From the NCBI RefSeq assembly GCF_905404315.1, contig NC_066266.1, forward strand, positions 937,501-1,001,500: DNA of 64,000 nucleotides, read 5' to 3'. Below are positions 46,651 to 59,800 of this stretch, piece after piece. How positions within the stretch are numbered: the stretch's first letter is position 1; every line of letters begins with the position of its first letter. The notes below the pieces were generated by a model, which saw nothing but the letters and a program-made list of their open reading frames with translations, was not told the origin of the DNA and made no database searches. The DNA is from Leptidea sinapis (Eukaryota > Arthropoda > Insecta > Lepidoptera > Pieridae). Both the position numbers and the translations under genes were made by a program.

Positions 46651-48925
46651 TCTCTTAGGCCGGCCACACAATACCGCACTGCGCGCAGTGGGTCACATAC
46701 ACGAACGAGCGCGAGCGCAGCGCCCCCTGCTGAAAACAGACGCCGATCATATCGATCAGCTCAATGTACATTTTGTATAATTTTATTTTTGTTCTTGTTA
46801 CCCCAATGTAAAGTAATCAATATAGTATTAAATAATATTCCATACGTAAGTTTAATAACATGTATAGAGATTCCGGTATTTTTCACTCGTGTAAATATGT
46901 TTTTCTTTTGCCAATCAGAAGTATTATTGGACAATATAAAAGATATGACGGGGGACTTAAGTTTTTTTTTATGTTGTCGCTTTCCCATTTACCCCGTTTT
47001 GTGATTGTTTGTGCCCCAAACGGCTGTGTTTGGGCTTATAGATTGTTTTAGTTTAGTGTATCTCTGTCCTGTTTGTAACTACCAATTGTATGCCATATTC
47101 TGATACTAATGTACAAATGCGAATTTCTGTTTGTGTTCATTTTAAAATTAGCAATCAATTGTAGCAAATATTTCGTTTGTATTCTGTCTCTCTGTCTATG
47201 TAATTCTTAAATACCGCTCCCTGCTTTCTTCGCTTATAATAATTGTAAAAATAATTTTGAAAATGTGCACAAACAGCATCGTTATATAATTAAGTATTGC
47301 TGACGTAGATTAATGAAATATATGAAAGCAGAGGGAGTTACGTCGAATATCAATGCATTAATTTGTAATGTTGTCTTTTTATATAACTTCACAGAGATTG
47401 TCAGTTATAATTCTTATTTTCGGACTCTCTTAATCGTTATATATTTATGTATAATTAATTCAATACATCCTTGTCTGCGCCCATCTAATAGGTTATGTGT
47501 AGTTTGAATGATTGTCATATTGTGGTAATAAAACTCTTCACATAATGTAAATGTGCCTTAAACATATTTTTTCTCGTAATGTTCGATATAAAAATGATAA
47601 TAAAGTGATTTCCAGCGTTTTACAAGTGGGCCCCATGCGGCTCCTTTGACAACTCCTTTCGATAGAAAAGTTCTATCGGTTATTAAAGATGAACCGCTTT
47701 GTATTGGTATATGCGGGTATTTCGATGTAACTTTCCCCAGTGTCGTTTGATTCCACAACACCAATATTGTCCCCGGGACCTAATGATGCCGTAATCTGTA
47801 TGTATGTATAGTACGATGATATTTTGTATGTGTAGGCTAGCCTTAGTATGCTTACCAAATACCATCCGTTTGTTAAAAAAGGCTCGACGTGACTAGAATG
47901 AGTCAGACAAATATAAGCTACGGGCGGGGGCGAATATTGCGGGCGGACTTTTATCATTATTTTTGTATAATAAAAGATATAGTGAGATTCCGAATTTGAG
48001 AATTCCATAGTTTAAAACGAAGAAGAATAACAAAGATATGAAACAGCTTAGGCTGTAAACACACGAGCGACACGCTCAAGTCACGTCGAGCTTTACAGCG
48101 AGCTTCTTTGTACGTATTGGATTTTTATAAGTATTGTATTTTGTAAATTGGAAATATTTGCTGGGGTAAATGTTTCCAATTTACCCCATGGATGTAAATG
48201 TGTTTTGGGCTCGGCGCATACGCGATATATTGGTTTGCATATTTTTTAATCTTTTTCGAACCCCATCTTTGTAGTTTTTAATGCACTTCGACTTAGATGA
48301 TAACGTTTTAAATCACATGGACCGAATGCTTGTTCCGGTACTATAAGAATAAAAAAATTACCTGTTAGTTGTTACTTAGACATGTTTAAAAAACAAATAC
48401 ATTTAACTTAAAAAGATTGTTACAAACATTTCCTACAAGTCACGTTTGCAGTATCGCGTTATATTATATGTAGGATATTATTCTATACATTATCTACTAT
48501 TGGTATTCAACAAGATTGGAGAAAGAGTTTTGTTGAAAGGTTTTATCTTTTGCAAAACATAATTAAATATATGTAAAGTGGATAAAATCTTAACACTTTA
48601 AAAGTTACATTGCCAACTGGTTCGGTGAATTAAAGTATTGAATTATCTGTCGTTAATAAAAAACTCACGTGTGGATCGGGCCCTCGCTATAAAGGTGTGT
48701 GTACACGTTATTTACCTACAAAACTATCATTCCTATATAAATGTACTCGAAATATATTTTAGCTATTTATTGTATTTTGTATCGCATAATTTTTAAGCAG
48801 TTTTTGATGTATCTACAAACAGACACACACCTACACACACCTCAACCGCTTGCAGACGCTTAATTATAAATCAAGTATGTAATATTAGTTGGTATCTAAT
48901 AAATGCCCTTGAAGTTGTGGAGTTG
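46651..48925 (+). other. 3' UTR of the RhoGEF gene with two candidate poly(A) sites
   Basis: No ORF of note follows the stop. AATAAA hexamers occur at 47527-47532 and 48898-48903. The second is followed by a GT-rich stretch, as expected for a polyadenylation site. Which one is used cannot be told from sequence. No other gene is seen here. Confidence 0.4.
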
Positions 48926-49084
48926 GTTTTATTTTATTCTAATACAATAACACAGCATGTGATATACTACTTTAATACTATTATACCTGTAGATATCTTG
49001 AAGGAATAGATGAACTTAATGACAAAAGTAATTGTAATAGTAGCATAACGAAATAAATAGAAAATAAGTGACATTTCTGTCATA

Positions 49085-49262
49085 GATTAAAGGATTGGTC
49101 TCCGCTGCGTCCAACTACATAGATACCGCAGACGTAGTCGCAGAGTGCGGCAAATTTAACTACGTCCAAATAGGTGAACTCGAACCAGCCTGGAACAATG
49201 TGTGACGTTGACGTGCCACATGTTCTGTTAATCTTTGCTTATAATTGAAACTAAAATGCCAG
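49085..49262 (+). repeat. Interspersed repeat R4, copy 1
   Basis: About 175 bp from aggattggtctccgctgcg through gtgtgacgttgacgtg to ttgcttataattgaaa. It is shared with 52697-52870 in the same orientation. Confidence 0.6.
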
Positions 49263-51198
49263 ATTGCGTAGTAAAACTTTGAAAAATAATACTTACTACA
49301 AGAAATAAGAAAAGCATTTTCCTTACGATGACGTTTTTAATTATTCCATTGTAATTTTCTAAGACGTCAAAAAGTGTATTTTATACACCTAGATCCTTAC
49401 AATAAATTTTTTTGATGTAACTATCTTTTTACACGCTTTATATTAGCTTCACTTGTATGTTTGTAACGGACTTTTTTAGACGCGATTTTGACCCACTTTA
49501 AACGACCAGATATCATTCAAACTTCGTAGATTTATCGAGGACCGACGACACTACACTAATTTGATAAGATTATTCCATTATTCAATTCGCAAAATAAGAT
49601 TTTTGCCAATTTATATAATTTTTAGATAAATAAATCACTAATAAGCGCCACCTAGCAATTTATTGTAAACTACAAAGAAACCACGCGACATGTCAAGACA
49701 GTTCCACAAAATTATAGTATCTAATTCGTTTTCAAATGATTCTGTAATGATGAAGTAATGTTTTAATTTATGAAAAGATGGCGCTGTTTAAGTAATCTGT
49801 TTCCATTATAAATTATTAATGCGTGATTTAACTGAGCTGATTATTATAAGAGGTAGTTCGGTGATCTCCATAACTAAAACATTTTTATTCGCAAATATTA
49901 AAATATCTTCATTCAATCTAAAAAAATTAACTAAAAAAAGGAAAATAAATAATAGTTCAAAAAAGCGTTAGGTAGTTAGTTTTTTTAAAACTAATATTTA
50001 TTGCGTCCCACTCAACTATGGATGACCTGCGTGCATTTCCACTTGTCTTGTATATGCTCAGGGCGAAAAAATTGTAATCGAAGGATGCGTTAGCGGTGAG
50101 AGCAGGTTTAGAGAAAGCCTTTGATCGAGTGTAGCACAAAGCTGCCTCATGAAGGCATTGCTATGTAGACGTCAAGACACACGCAAAACTTCTAGTAATG
50201 GCCCTGCCAGCTTGCGTCTGAAATAGACTATGCTATGCTATGCTATTTTTGTCGATTTCTACCTAACAAAACAAGTTTGTTTATTCACCGCTAACTCTAA
50301 AATTCTTTGTCGTATCCCCCTCTAAGAGATCACTTAGCATCGTCTACCGCATTTATCATGGAGTGGTCAGTTTTTCAGGTTGATACCAGCAACTGACACA
50401 AATAGAAATCCCCAACAGTGCGTCATAATTTCACCCGCATATGTTTTGACATCTCAGCTATTCTACAACCGGGTGTTTAGTGAGAATCTTTTTGGCTCGC
50501 ACAACCACTTGGTGGAACCAATTCACGACTGCAGACTCCCCGAATTAAGTTTGCTTCACATTGTTGTGGAGCAAATTCCATTGTGAGTATTTCATAATAC
50601 TAAGAAAAATCACAAAAAAAACTTGCCAGTAACTGTTACTGAAATAATCTCAGCACGTCAAGAAGAGAAATTTCATTGAAAAAGGTTACTTTTTTATCAG
50701 TCAAAACAAGGATGTGGTTTTGTATTTACAAGTTAGGCACAGAAATAAAACACGGATATCAACGTTACACTTTTATTACTTTTTTTTTATTTTATGTTTT
50801 ATACCTCGATATTATATATAACAGTAGTTCCGCTATAATATTTACATAAAAGTTATCAATAGAAAGTTCTTACAATAAAATATGATTGAGTCTTATCAGC
50901 TAAATGGAATTGATTAATCGATATTGCGTAATAAGTAACGTGTTTTACTTTTCTGTCAATTGACTTGTCAATGTCCGCCAAAATATAATTAATATATAGC
51001 AATGGCCTTATAGCATAGCAAATCTTTATCGCATAGCAAACCCTTAACACTAGCTAAAAAAGACCAATATTAGCACAAAATCGTCACGTGTTCGAATGGT
51101 AAATTGTATATATAAGCTTCGAATATTTTTGTAATTTGTTAAAATATTATATTGTCTTAGTGAAATATTTTCTTGTACAATATGGACAAGTCCATTTA
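49263..51198. other. Intergenic, no gene seen
   Basis: AT-rich. A short stretch at 50100-50140 reads EKAFDRV, a trace of a LINE RT. A 68-codon ORF at 50380-50586 has no recognised relative. Confidence 0.4.
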
Positions 51199-51508
51199 CG
51201 GCCATTCCCAATATTCCGGTTGTGGCCTACTTGAGATAAAAAATCGTAACTATCGTTGACTTTTCTGTCCCAATAAACTTATCGACGGTAACTCACCTTA
51301 TCCGTACACACTGTCTGTCAATGGGAAGACGTTTAGCTTACCAGCGATAGAAATTTGTATGGAAATTGCAATTCACGCGTCCCAATAAAAGGCGATAAGA
51401 ATGACTTATCGGGTATATAGGGACAGCTTTAGATTATTGACAGCTAATTACTGACAGTACAAGGTAGTAATTTATCTCTATCTGTAGATAGTATATTGGG
51501 AACGGCCG
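51199..51508. mobile_element. 310-bp MITE with TTA target duplication
   Basis: Ends cggccattcccaatat and atattgggaacggccg are inverted copies with one change. TTA flanks both sides (51196-51198 and 51509-51511). The three-base TTA duplication fits PIF/Harbinger-type MITEs. No ORF. Confidence 0.75.
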
Positions 51509-51795
51509 TTACTAAATATATGTAATAAACAGAGCCTGGAGCGGGCTTTATTCAAAGTGTTACAACAGTAAATAATTTCCTGAAGAATTCTATTTAATTC
51601 GAAAGCTACTACACTTAGAAAAATACGGTAAAAATTTAGTTTACTTACGCATAATAACAACTGTCAATCAAATATAAATATATATTTAATAACAAATCGG
51701 CATATGTGTAATAAATACTAATAGTGGGTCAACTCCTTTATTCAGCTCTAAATACTTACAAAGCTGTCTCGCCGTCTAGTCCCTTAAAAAAAATA

Positions 51796-51833
51796 CTAGG
51801 GCTGTCACACAACAACGGGGGTGACAGCCCTAG
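51796..51833. repeat. Perfect 13-bp hairpin
   Basis: CTAGGGCTGTCAC and GTGACAGCCCTAG surround a 12-nt loop. Function unknown; it may be the remnant of a very short inverted-repeat element. Confidence 0.7.
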
Positions 51834-52696
51834 ACTGATATCTGTGTGAACCATTTAATACTATACGTTCCGATAGCCGATATCTCGGTCCATGGAATCT
51901 TGCGACACGTCGACTTTGGACGTTAATGGCAGTGTCTGTCTACTAAGTAAACTAAACTATCATACTCCATTGTATCGGCTACAATTTCAAGATATGATAT
52001 ATTCACGATGATAGAAGTTTAGAATATATAATGAGCTATATGGAATGGCACTGATCGCAGCCGGGGGTTCTCATATTACCTCGCTTATGCTGTGCACTCC
52101 CCTGTGAACGTGGATGACTATAATGAATATATAATTCGCGACGAGCACAAAATATTCCGTGGTCAAACATACCAAAACCACTTGGAGTTTACACTTTACG
52201 ATAACAGAGAAAAATTAAAACACGTTACTAACACTCCATACATTTATTTATATTACACAAAACAATAGTCATACTTTGTTCTACCTTATCGATGTGCGAT
52301 TCTATTACTAATTAGTGTCAGAATATGCTGTGAGCGTATTAATATAATGCGTCGCAAACCTTCTGGAACAGACAGTCACAGCTACAATTTCCTATTTATT
52401 ATTATTTCATACAATTACAAGGTTAAAACACAACTTTCTCGCTGTTTGTTTTGCACTGAATGAAGTAAAGCTTAAAGATACAATAAAAGTAATCTAAACA
52501 ATTTTTTTAAGTTCAAAATTTTTAATGAAGGCATCATTGGACTTATTTACATTTTTGCAACACAATTGTATTCTAAATTAAAATAGAACATTGCGTTTAT
52601 TATTTTATAAACAATAAAGACATAATATGAAGAATTTGCGATAAATTACCAGCGTGATTTGAATTGTGCACAGGAAGGTACGGACATAAATTACCT

Positions 52697-52870
52697 TAGA
52701 TTAAGGATTGGTCTCCGCTGCGCTCCAACTAGATACCGCAGGAGTAATCGCGAAGTGCGCCAACTAATACTACGCCCAGGAGAAGCGAGCCAGTCTCGAA
52801 CAATGTGTGACGTTGACGTGGTACGCCACATGTTCTGTTAAACTTTGCTAATAATTGAAAGTAAAATGAT
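52697..52870 (+). repeat. Interspersed repeat R4, copy 2
   Basis: Copy of 49085-49262, with a few insertions (gacgtggtacgccaca for gacgtgccaca). Confidence 0.6.
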
Positions 52871-55159
52871 ATCTCTATCTAATAATAATAGTAATTCACA
52901 CTGTCTCGTTAGTTACGGTGGGGTGTGGGGAGTAACTTTACCATCGAGAATATGAGAATACTTACGAGGGGCACGTGAAACGTCATCATTTGTGACTGAA
53001 AACTCTGTATAGTTGAGACGTGAATTCTGCTGATAGGATATGAAGAGCTAATAGCACATGGTGCGTTACAAACCAAATTACATTTTAGAGTATTTCAATA
53101 ATAAAAAAATGGATTAATTTTTTTGTTGATACCCGATACTACGTAAAAAAATGAATCCCTGTTGATACAACGTACAAGTGCAATCATAAGGTTATACATT
53201 TAACCTACAACTAGCAAAAGAAAAATTTCGAGCGAGATCATGCTGTCAGCCGCGATCAATAGCTGGCAGTCGATATCGTTAGCCTTTGACTGTTGTAAAG
53301 GCGAACGATTTCTGTGGACATTTAGCTAGAATGCTATGAATGAATATTTTTTATTTTTCAACCAGCGTCTCTGGAGATAAAACCGTTAAGTTACCGTCCG
53401 ATGACATATCGTTCATAACTCTTAACATGGTTATAGGTGAATATAATTGTGGTGATAGGTAATGTTACAGTGAGGTTTGGTTTGAATTATTGTTCTCTTT
53501 TTACACCACAAACGGAACAAATCATATTGTTGCTATTGTACATGCTTGTATAAATCACTTATAATTTTGTTTATACAGCGTAGCGGTATATTGGCGACAT
53601 TAAATAAGCACACAGCTAGAGCTATCGAACCTTAATCGTAACAAAATAATTATAAAATTTAAAGTAAATAATGGAAATTTTCAAAGAAACAAACTGTACT
53701 TATATTTAGGATACAAAATTTTAACCACCCTTACGTGTTGGCATAATACGACACGAAGCAGGTGTCAGTGCCTGCGTTTGTTCGCGGCTACTATCTTACA
53801 GCTTGTTCCGAAATCATATTATGGCACGACCGCTTATCCCAACCACTACGCCCGCCTGACTCGCGCGTGTTCCTCTCCCGCCTCCAGCGCTACACTACTC
53901 GCTCGAAATTTTGCCGATTTAAAATGCCTAAACGATCGACGATGAAGATCCCGGGTACCAAATAATGCAGGATTGCGAAATTTTACATCTCATGTCTAAT
54001 AAGGCTGACGCCACCAAACCAGTATCCAATATATGACTACAAAAGTACGTGACCAAGCCGCTTGTAAGCGGGTAGGCAGTCTTGCTTCGGCAGACGAAGA
54101 TTAAAGATTTTTTAAAGCGTAATTGAACCTAGTATAAACAAATTTTACTACAAAATTGTCCGCACTTTTTTGTTTAAGTCCTATTTGTCATTAAATATAT
54201 AAATGTAAATTTGGTTATCATTCACCTGTACGTAAATATGTATATCTGTATCAATATACATTATCCCAAAATACCGGTTTTCCGAACACCCATTTACCCC
54301 AATTATTTTGGACAATCGACGCGGTACTGTATACGCAATGCAAAATGTATTTGGTCAGATAATAATCTCAACGCCTAGTTAACAATTTCTTCTGGCTAAT
54401 GTGAATGTTTTTGTAACATTCCATATCTTATGTAACTAAAAGAGAAATTATTTTAAATATAATATACCTAACCCACTATGGAAATAGCTTTTCTGAGTAA
54501 AGAGGAAGAATATTAGCTACAATTTAGCTAGAAATTAATTATTAAATATCCCCAGGGAGGCCTTTTTAACTAAATAATAAAATGAGGGCATAAATCGTGC
54601 ACAATATTTTTAGCTATATAACGCTGGCAGCGAAAGTTGACCACTACACAAGTTTACTTCTTTATTATTTACAAAAACAAAAACTACAGTTATAGAGCTC
54701 AGAATATAGGTCGGTGTAGTCAGAAAATGAACGAGTGGCTGCTATCGTCACGCATTGTCATAGTGAATGTTTCAGCTGGGTTCATATCACAAGATTACCT
54801 GTTCGTTTTATGTTTACTGCTGCTACAACTAACAAATATAATATACACGTTTCTTTTATAATTACCAAAAAAACTACTGAACATAATTAGGAGAAAAAAA
54901 CAACGTCAAAAATTAAGCCACGAAAATAGCAAATCATTGATCATCAAAGTTCGTTTAGTTAACTATTTTATTCATAAATCGTTAATTCCTCGCCCCGCAT
55001 AACTCAATCGGCGCCACCGGTCGGACTCTATAGTCCGACACGGACACACACGCACGGGGTGCCAAACGGTGGCGGGGTCGCGGTACTAAACATGTCAGCG
55101 GGTAGCGACTGGTGTTGCGGGGAAGGTGATTGAACTATTGATGTATATATGAGGGCCCA
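52871..55159. other. Intergenic, no supported gene
   Basis: AT-rich. A GC-richer patch at 53760-53960 has a 67-codon ORF without recognisable homology. A short palindrome gtcggactctatagtccgac lies near 55020-55040. Confidence 0.4.
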
Positions 55160-55330
55160 ATATACCATAATTTATACTAGTGGGAGACATAACATCTTAT
55201 CTCAAAGTGACGAGCAAAATCGCCACGCCACTCAGATTATTCAGTTTTTTCAAGAATCCTGTGCGGCACTGCGTTGTAGAGAAGAGCAGAAGTTATCACT
55301 TCCCAGGACATCTGGGTAGTCTCGTCACTT
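55160..55330 (+). repeat. Interspersed repeat R1 copy
   Basis: Contains gagacataacatcttat, ctcaaagtgacgagc, ttttttcaagaatcctg and gcggcactgcgttgta in R1 order. Confidence 0.6.
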
Positions 55331-56159
55331 CTTACATTAAAATAATACAAGCTTATACTAATGAGAGAAAGATACGTAATGAAATATTATTTGATATTCG
55401 AACATCATTAAATATATATCACTAGCATCAGATTTTACCGAATTAAGGACAATGTTTGTCATACACCTATTATTACCGAAGATATTTGCTAAAATAGCTT
55501 TAATACAACATCATTCACGCCGAGATCGTGGCGCTTGCAACTGCGTCAAAATATCGGGCAGCTCAATCATGGAATCAATAATAAAAAATATAGCCTAGAA
55601 ATATGTTTTGATACATAAAAAGCACCCAGCACTAGATGATTGTGCATTTGTTATTGTATTTTTGTGTTTGTTCTATCAATTTACATAAAGAATTGCAATA
55701 TTTTCCTTGAAATGTTCTCATTTATCTCTAGGATTCCTGATGAGCAGATTAAATGATTATCACATGTGTGGCTCACAAACCAAACATATACTTACGTGAT
55801 GTCCACCTTCAAATGTATTATTTCTATTTCACCTGCAACAGATAAAACAGGAAATCATTTGCTATGAACATAAGGATGGACATCAAATAGGCTTACCACA
55901 CGATATTTGGAATTTCTTTGTATTTGGACATGGCACTTACCAAATTAGTTTCTATGTTTTATCACCTTACCATATTATATTTAATAATTCTGGATGTAAC
56001 ACCATCAATTATATAAATTTGAAAGGTGTAACATCAACTATTTAAGTGACAGTCATAAAGACAAACAAATAGATGGACAATGAAGTTATCATATTAGGGT
56101 TGTTTGAGGTACAGAACAGTTAACTTAATAAATTATTATATTACTAAGTAATAGTAAAG

Positions 56160-56420
56160 CAGAATGGGTCTCAGTTAATCAAACCTGTGCATATTCTGCT
56201 GTGTAGATACTGAAGACCTCAAACACATACTTCTGGAATGTGAGGTCATTGTTTGAATGTGGCTGGGGTGTCTGAGTACCTTTACTCAATACAGAGGATG
56301 TGCCCTGCCTAAACCCTCTGAGGATTCTACGCCTCTTAAAAGTAATAAGGATAAAATTTAAAGCTCGGCAGAGTATGGGCACACATTCCTTAGCCAAAAG
56401 CCTCAATTTTCCACATCTTT
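56160..56420 (+). pseudogene. Possible LINE C-terminal fragment
   Basis: Across a frame change it reads CAYSAV, then EDLKHILLECEVI-like sequence, the Cys-rich C-terminus seen in some insect LINE RTs. Short and degenerate. Confidence 0.35.
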
Positions 56421-56605
56421 TTTTGTAGATTTAGGGAGTTGAAGGCAGGCCCGCTAGCGCAAGTAGTAATAGATCCTAGGATATGTATTTTAAATGCCTA
56501 GATCATAATAAAAAATAAAAGGTAATCATAAATGTCCCTTACCAGAGTATTTTGTATGAAACACACACTGCACATACAGTAAGTAATTAAGTATTATACA
56601 CATTA

Positions 56606-56611
56606 TTTATT
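56606..56611 (-). terminator. Poly(A) signal of the poly(A) polymerase gene
   Basis: AATAAA on the minus strand about 80 bases beyond the TAG stop of the last coding exon. A short 3' UTR of roughly 100 bases is inferred. Confidence 0.6.
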
Positions 56612-56691
56612 CAAGTCACTACACTTTCACATAAAATCACAAAGTTTCACATAGTTCAAACGCGTTTACGTTAGGGCCAGGCCTCATTCTA

Positions 56692-56856
56692 CTACGTACA
56701 AGCGATGGTGTTCGAGGTTGACGGCGGCTGGTCACTTGCTACTTTCTCGGCCGACTTCCCTTCCTCTTGTGGATGGTTGGCTGCGCCATTCGATACATCG
56801 TACATGGGGGATGAGTTTGAGTCGTCATTGTACGATATCATACTCACTTCGTCATT
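56692..56856 (-). CDS. hrg: Poly(A) polymerase terminal coding exon
   Basis: 54 codons plus TAG, phase 0 acceptor ttccag|AATGA. It encodes a polar acidic tail (NDEVSMISYNDDSNSSPM, EEGKSAEKVASDQPP). An AATAAA on this strand at 56611-56606 lies about 80 bases past the stop. Confidence 0.87.
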   Translation of the reverse strand, partial: NDEVSMISYNDDSNSSPMYDVSNGAANHPQEEGKSAEKVASDQPPSTSNTIACT

Positions 56857-59800
56857 CTGGAAAGAAAAATAAGTGATTACCAGCAGAGGATGCCGGCTAA
56901 AGTATGGGTACCACAACGGCGCCTTTTTCTGCCGTGAGCAGTAATGTGTAAGCATTATTGTGTTTTGGTCTGAAGGGCGCCGTAGATAGTGAAACTACTG
57001 GGCAAATGAGACTTAACATCAGCGCAAATGCAGTACCACTCAGAATATTTGGGTTTTTCAATCATCCTGAGCGGAACTGCATTGTTATGGGCAGGGCGTA
57101 TCAATTACTATCAGCTGAACGTCCTGCTTGTCAATTCAGTCCCCGCCGACCACGTGCCAACGTGTTGAGTTTGCTTTTAGATATAAAATCTCCAAGTTGT
57201 TGATATGATGTCCACTGGTGGTGAAACTCAGCTGCAATATTAATGCAAATATTTCTTAACATACTGACATTTTTTTATAGGTACAGGAAAATCTTATGGA
57301 TTTGCGTCACCGAAATGTTCATGGCTGGCGCATGAGATAATAAATAATTAAAAAAATATAAATATATATAGTTACACACTTATTGGATGGGTGTAATCTC
57401 GTGAGTTCACTCACCAAAATGCTTATAGCAGTATATCTGTAGCTATACAGCTGCCATATTGTGCAATATCAGTGCTGTGTATATCTTATAAATTAAATTG
57501 AATGGATTTACTGAAAAGTTCTATGAGTATATATACTGTGTATTGTAGTTTTTGTTTGATTAATATATTATTTTGAATAGTTTTGAACATCAATTGAAAT
57601 TAGTCACTTAATTATTTATAAACATTATGAAATTTTAAAATGAATACTTAATGTTCTAAGTTTTAATTTCTATGTGCAGTCTCTACAACTGCCAATTTAA
57701 TATATTTTTTTAATATACTCACGCTGCTCTCGGAGAGTCTCTTGGTCTTTTTGACCGGCGCGGGTGTCGTGTTGCTGTCCTGTTTCCTCTTGGCGCCGGA
57801 CGTAGTTCGCTCCCGCTTCAACAAAGATGGCGACAGATATTGGTGTAACTGCTTGCGACGAACGTGTCGGGCCTGCAAATAATAGCTTGCTGAATAATTG
57901 TTTTGTTCGTGAATAACGTGCTCTGTTTTCAATGTCCTTTAGAGCTAAATTTCACCGGTACACCACGGTCGCGTAACCAGTCGCCGCTACCAACAAAATA
58001 TCAGCTCTATAGAGAGTTACTAACCTATATCTGCGGCGCCTATTTCTGCCGTGAACCATTAATGTGTAAACATTACTGTGTTTCGGTCTGAAGGGCGCTG
58101 TAGCTAGTGAAATTGCTGGGCAAATGGGACTTAACATCTTATGAGGCCTTTGCCAATCGGCACGCCGAACTAAGAGATATTTTATTCATTAAGATTATAT
58201 TAAAATGTCTTTCTTATTATTCTTAATACTTAAACAACATACCTCAATTGTCATACCCTCTCGCAGCATGTTGGTGATCTCAGCCTGATAGTGCACCACT
58301 TTAGTGAACGAAAGTATGTCGTATGTGAGATTGACATTCACATTGGTCTTGTCGAACACCAGTCCTATGAACCACATCGAGCACACATTCGGTAACACTT
58401 CATCCTGAAACATCAACAAGGCAGACTTGCATCACAGAAACATCACGATTATAGCTAATGTAATTTGCTTTTAAAATATTTTTAAATAAGGAACAAATAT
58501 GATTGATAAGTTACCTACCATTAGTGAACGCATTTATAAGTCAACAATGACAAAGAATTATCTCACAACTGCGTGTACTTTCATCATTGCTAAATTTCCA
58601 TTAATTCACATTTTTATTTATAAATCGCCCCACGCTAACTACCTGCTACCAAACTAGTAGTTATGTTCATAACGTACCCCCTTATTCATGATGGTCCTCT
58701 AACTTTAAACAGCCGCTAAGGAGTGTTTTTTCTCATTCTGACTTAGGTCAATAGAAGAAGACAGAGTGCGAATTAGCAATGCATTAAGGTAGCAGTCTAT
58801 TAAGAATAAGGGGGTAAGTATTTGTCTAAAGTTTAATAATATGTAATATTTCTCTTATTTTCCACTACATAGCTTGACATTTTTTCGTAATTAATACTAG
58901 TGTTAACATGTAACAGATGTTCCATCACTGAATATAATAAATTGACTCTGTGGCCGTTATGCCAGAACGATTCTCAGTCCTATCTTATTCCAGAAAATGT
59001 TCAAAACAAAAATATTAATTACGTTATTCAAAGGAATAGATACAAAACGATTGTGTTGTAAAGATTACTATAACATAAATTACTTTCTTAATGATACCAC
59101 AGATTGAGAAAGGAGCGACCGCCAAAATAATAAGTTTAATTGTACAATATTACTTTGTAAACATATTTTTTAGATGAAAAAAAAATCCCGCTGAGTTTGT
59201 TGCGCCCATTCTTCTCAGGTCTGAGACATTTTTGGAATGGGTGGTAGTTTTCGGCTTTCAATAATTGAAGTCACATCCTATTTTGAATAAAAATATTTGA
59301 ATTTGAGTCATGTAAACAGGGACTTAGACTTTTAGATTTTCATAATAAAAAAAACTTCGTAGAAAGTGAATAAAATATGAAATTAAAAAAATTAAGGGTC
59401 ACGAATCGAAAAAAAACTATCCCATCTCTAAGTTGGATCAAACTGGTGCAAAATTTTATTAAAATCGGTTCATGAGTTTAGGAGTTCATCGCGGACAAAC
59501 AACGTGACACTTATTTTTCTAAGGGCAGCAGTAAATTTAAATTACAACAAGTAATGAACAGCCGCTCAACATCAGTCATTGTCCAATTGGCGTACAGGAC
59601 TACGACATATTCTGGGTTACCTACTAGAAGTGACTACTACCTGAGTCGAGCGGCGAGATAAGTCTGAAGAGAATGTGAGCCTTTCGATTATCGACAGTAC
59701 CAAATGGACTTACATTTTCGTTTTTCTTTTCTTCTGTTTCAGTCTCAGAGTCAGTCGGCACGGAAGTTCCTGAAAAAACTTGACTTATTATAATTTGAGC

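Noticed and set aside
50380..50586. 68-codon plus-strand ORF between the genes
   Set aside because: No family recognised and no splice or promoter context; possibly a worn retroelement fragment.
53762..53965. 67-codon plus-strand ORF in a GC-richer patch
   Set aside because: No recognisable homology, no phase-compatible neighbours; likely chance or a repeat.
57663..57932. A single 89-codon ORF as an independent gene
   Set aside because: Its middle is a poly(A) polymerase exon with phase-0 splice sites; the ends are intron translation.
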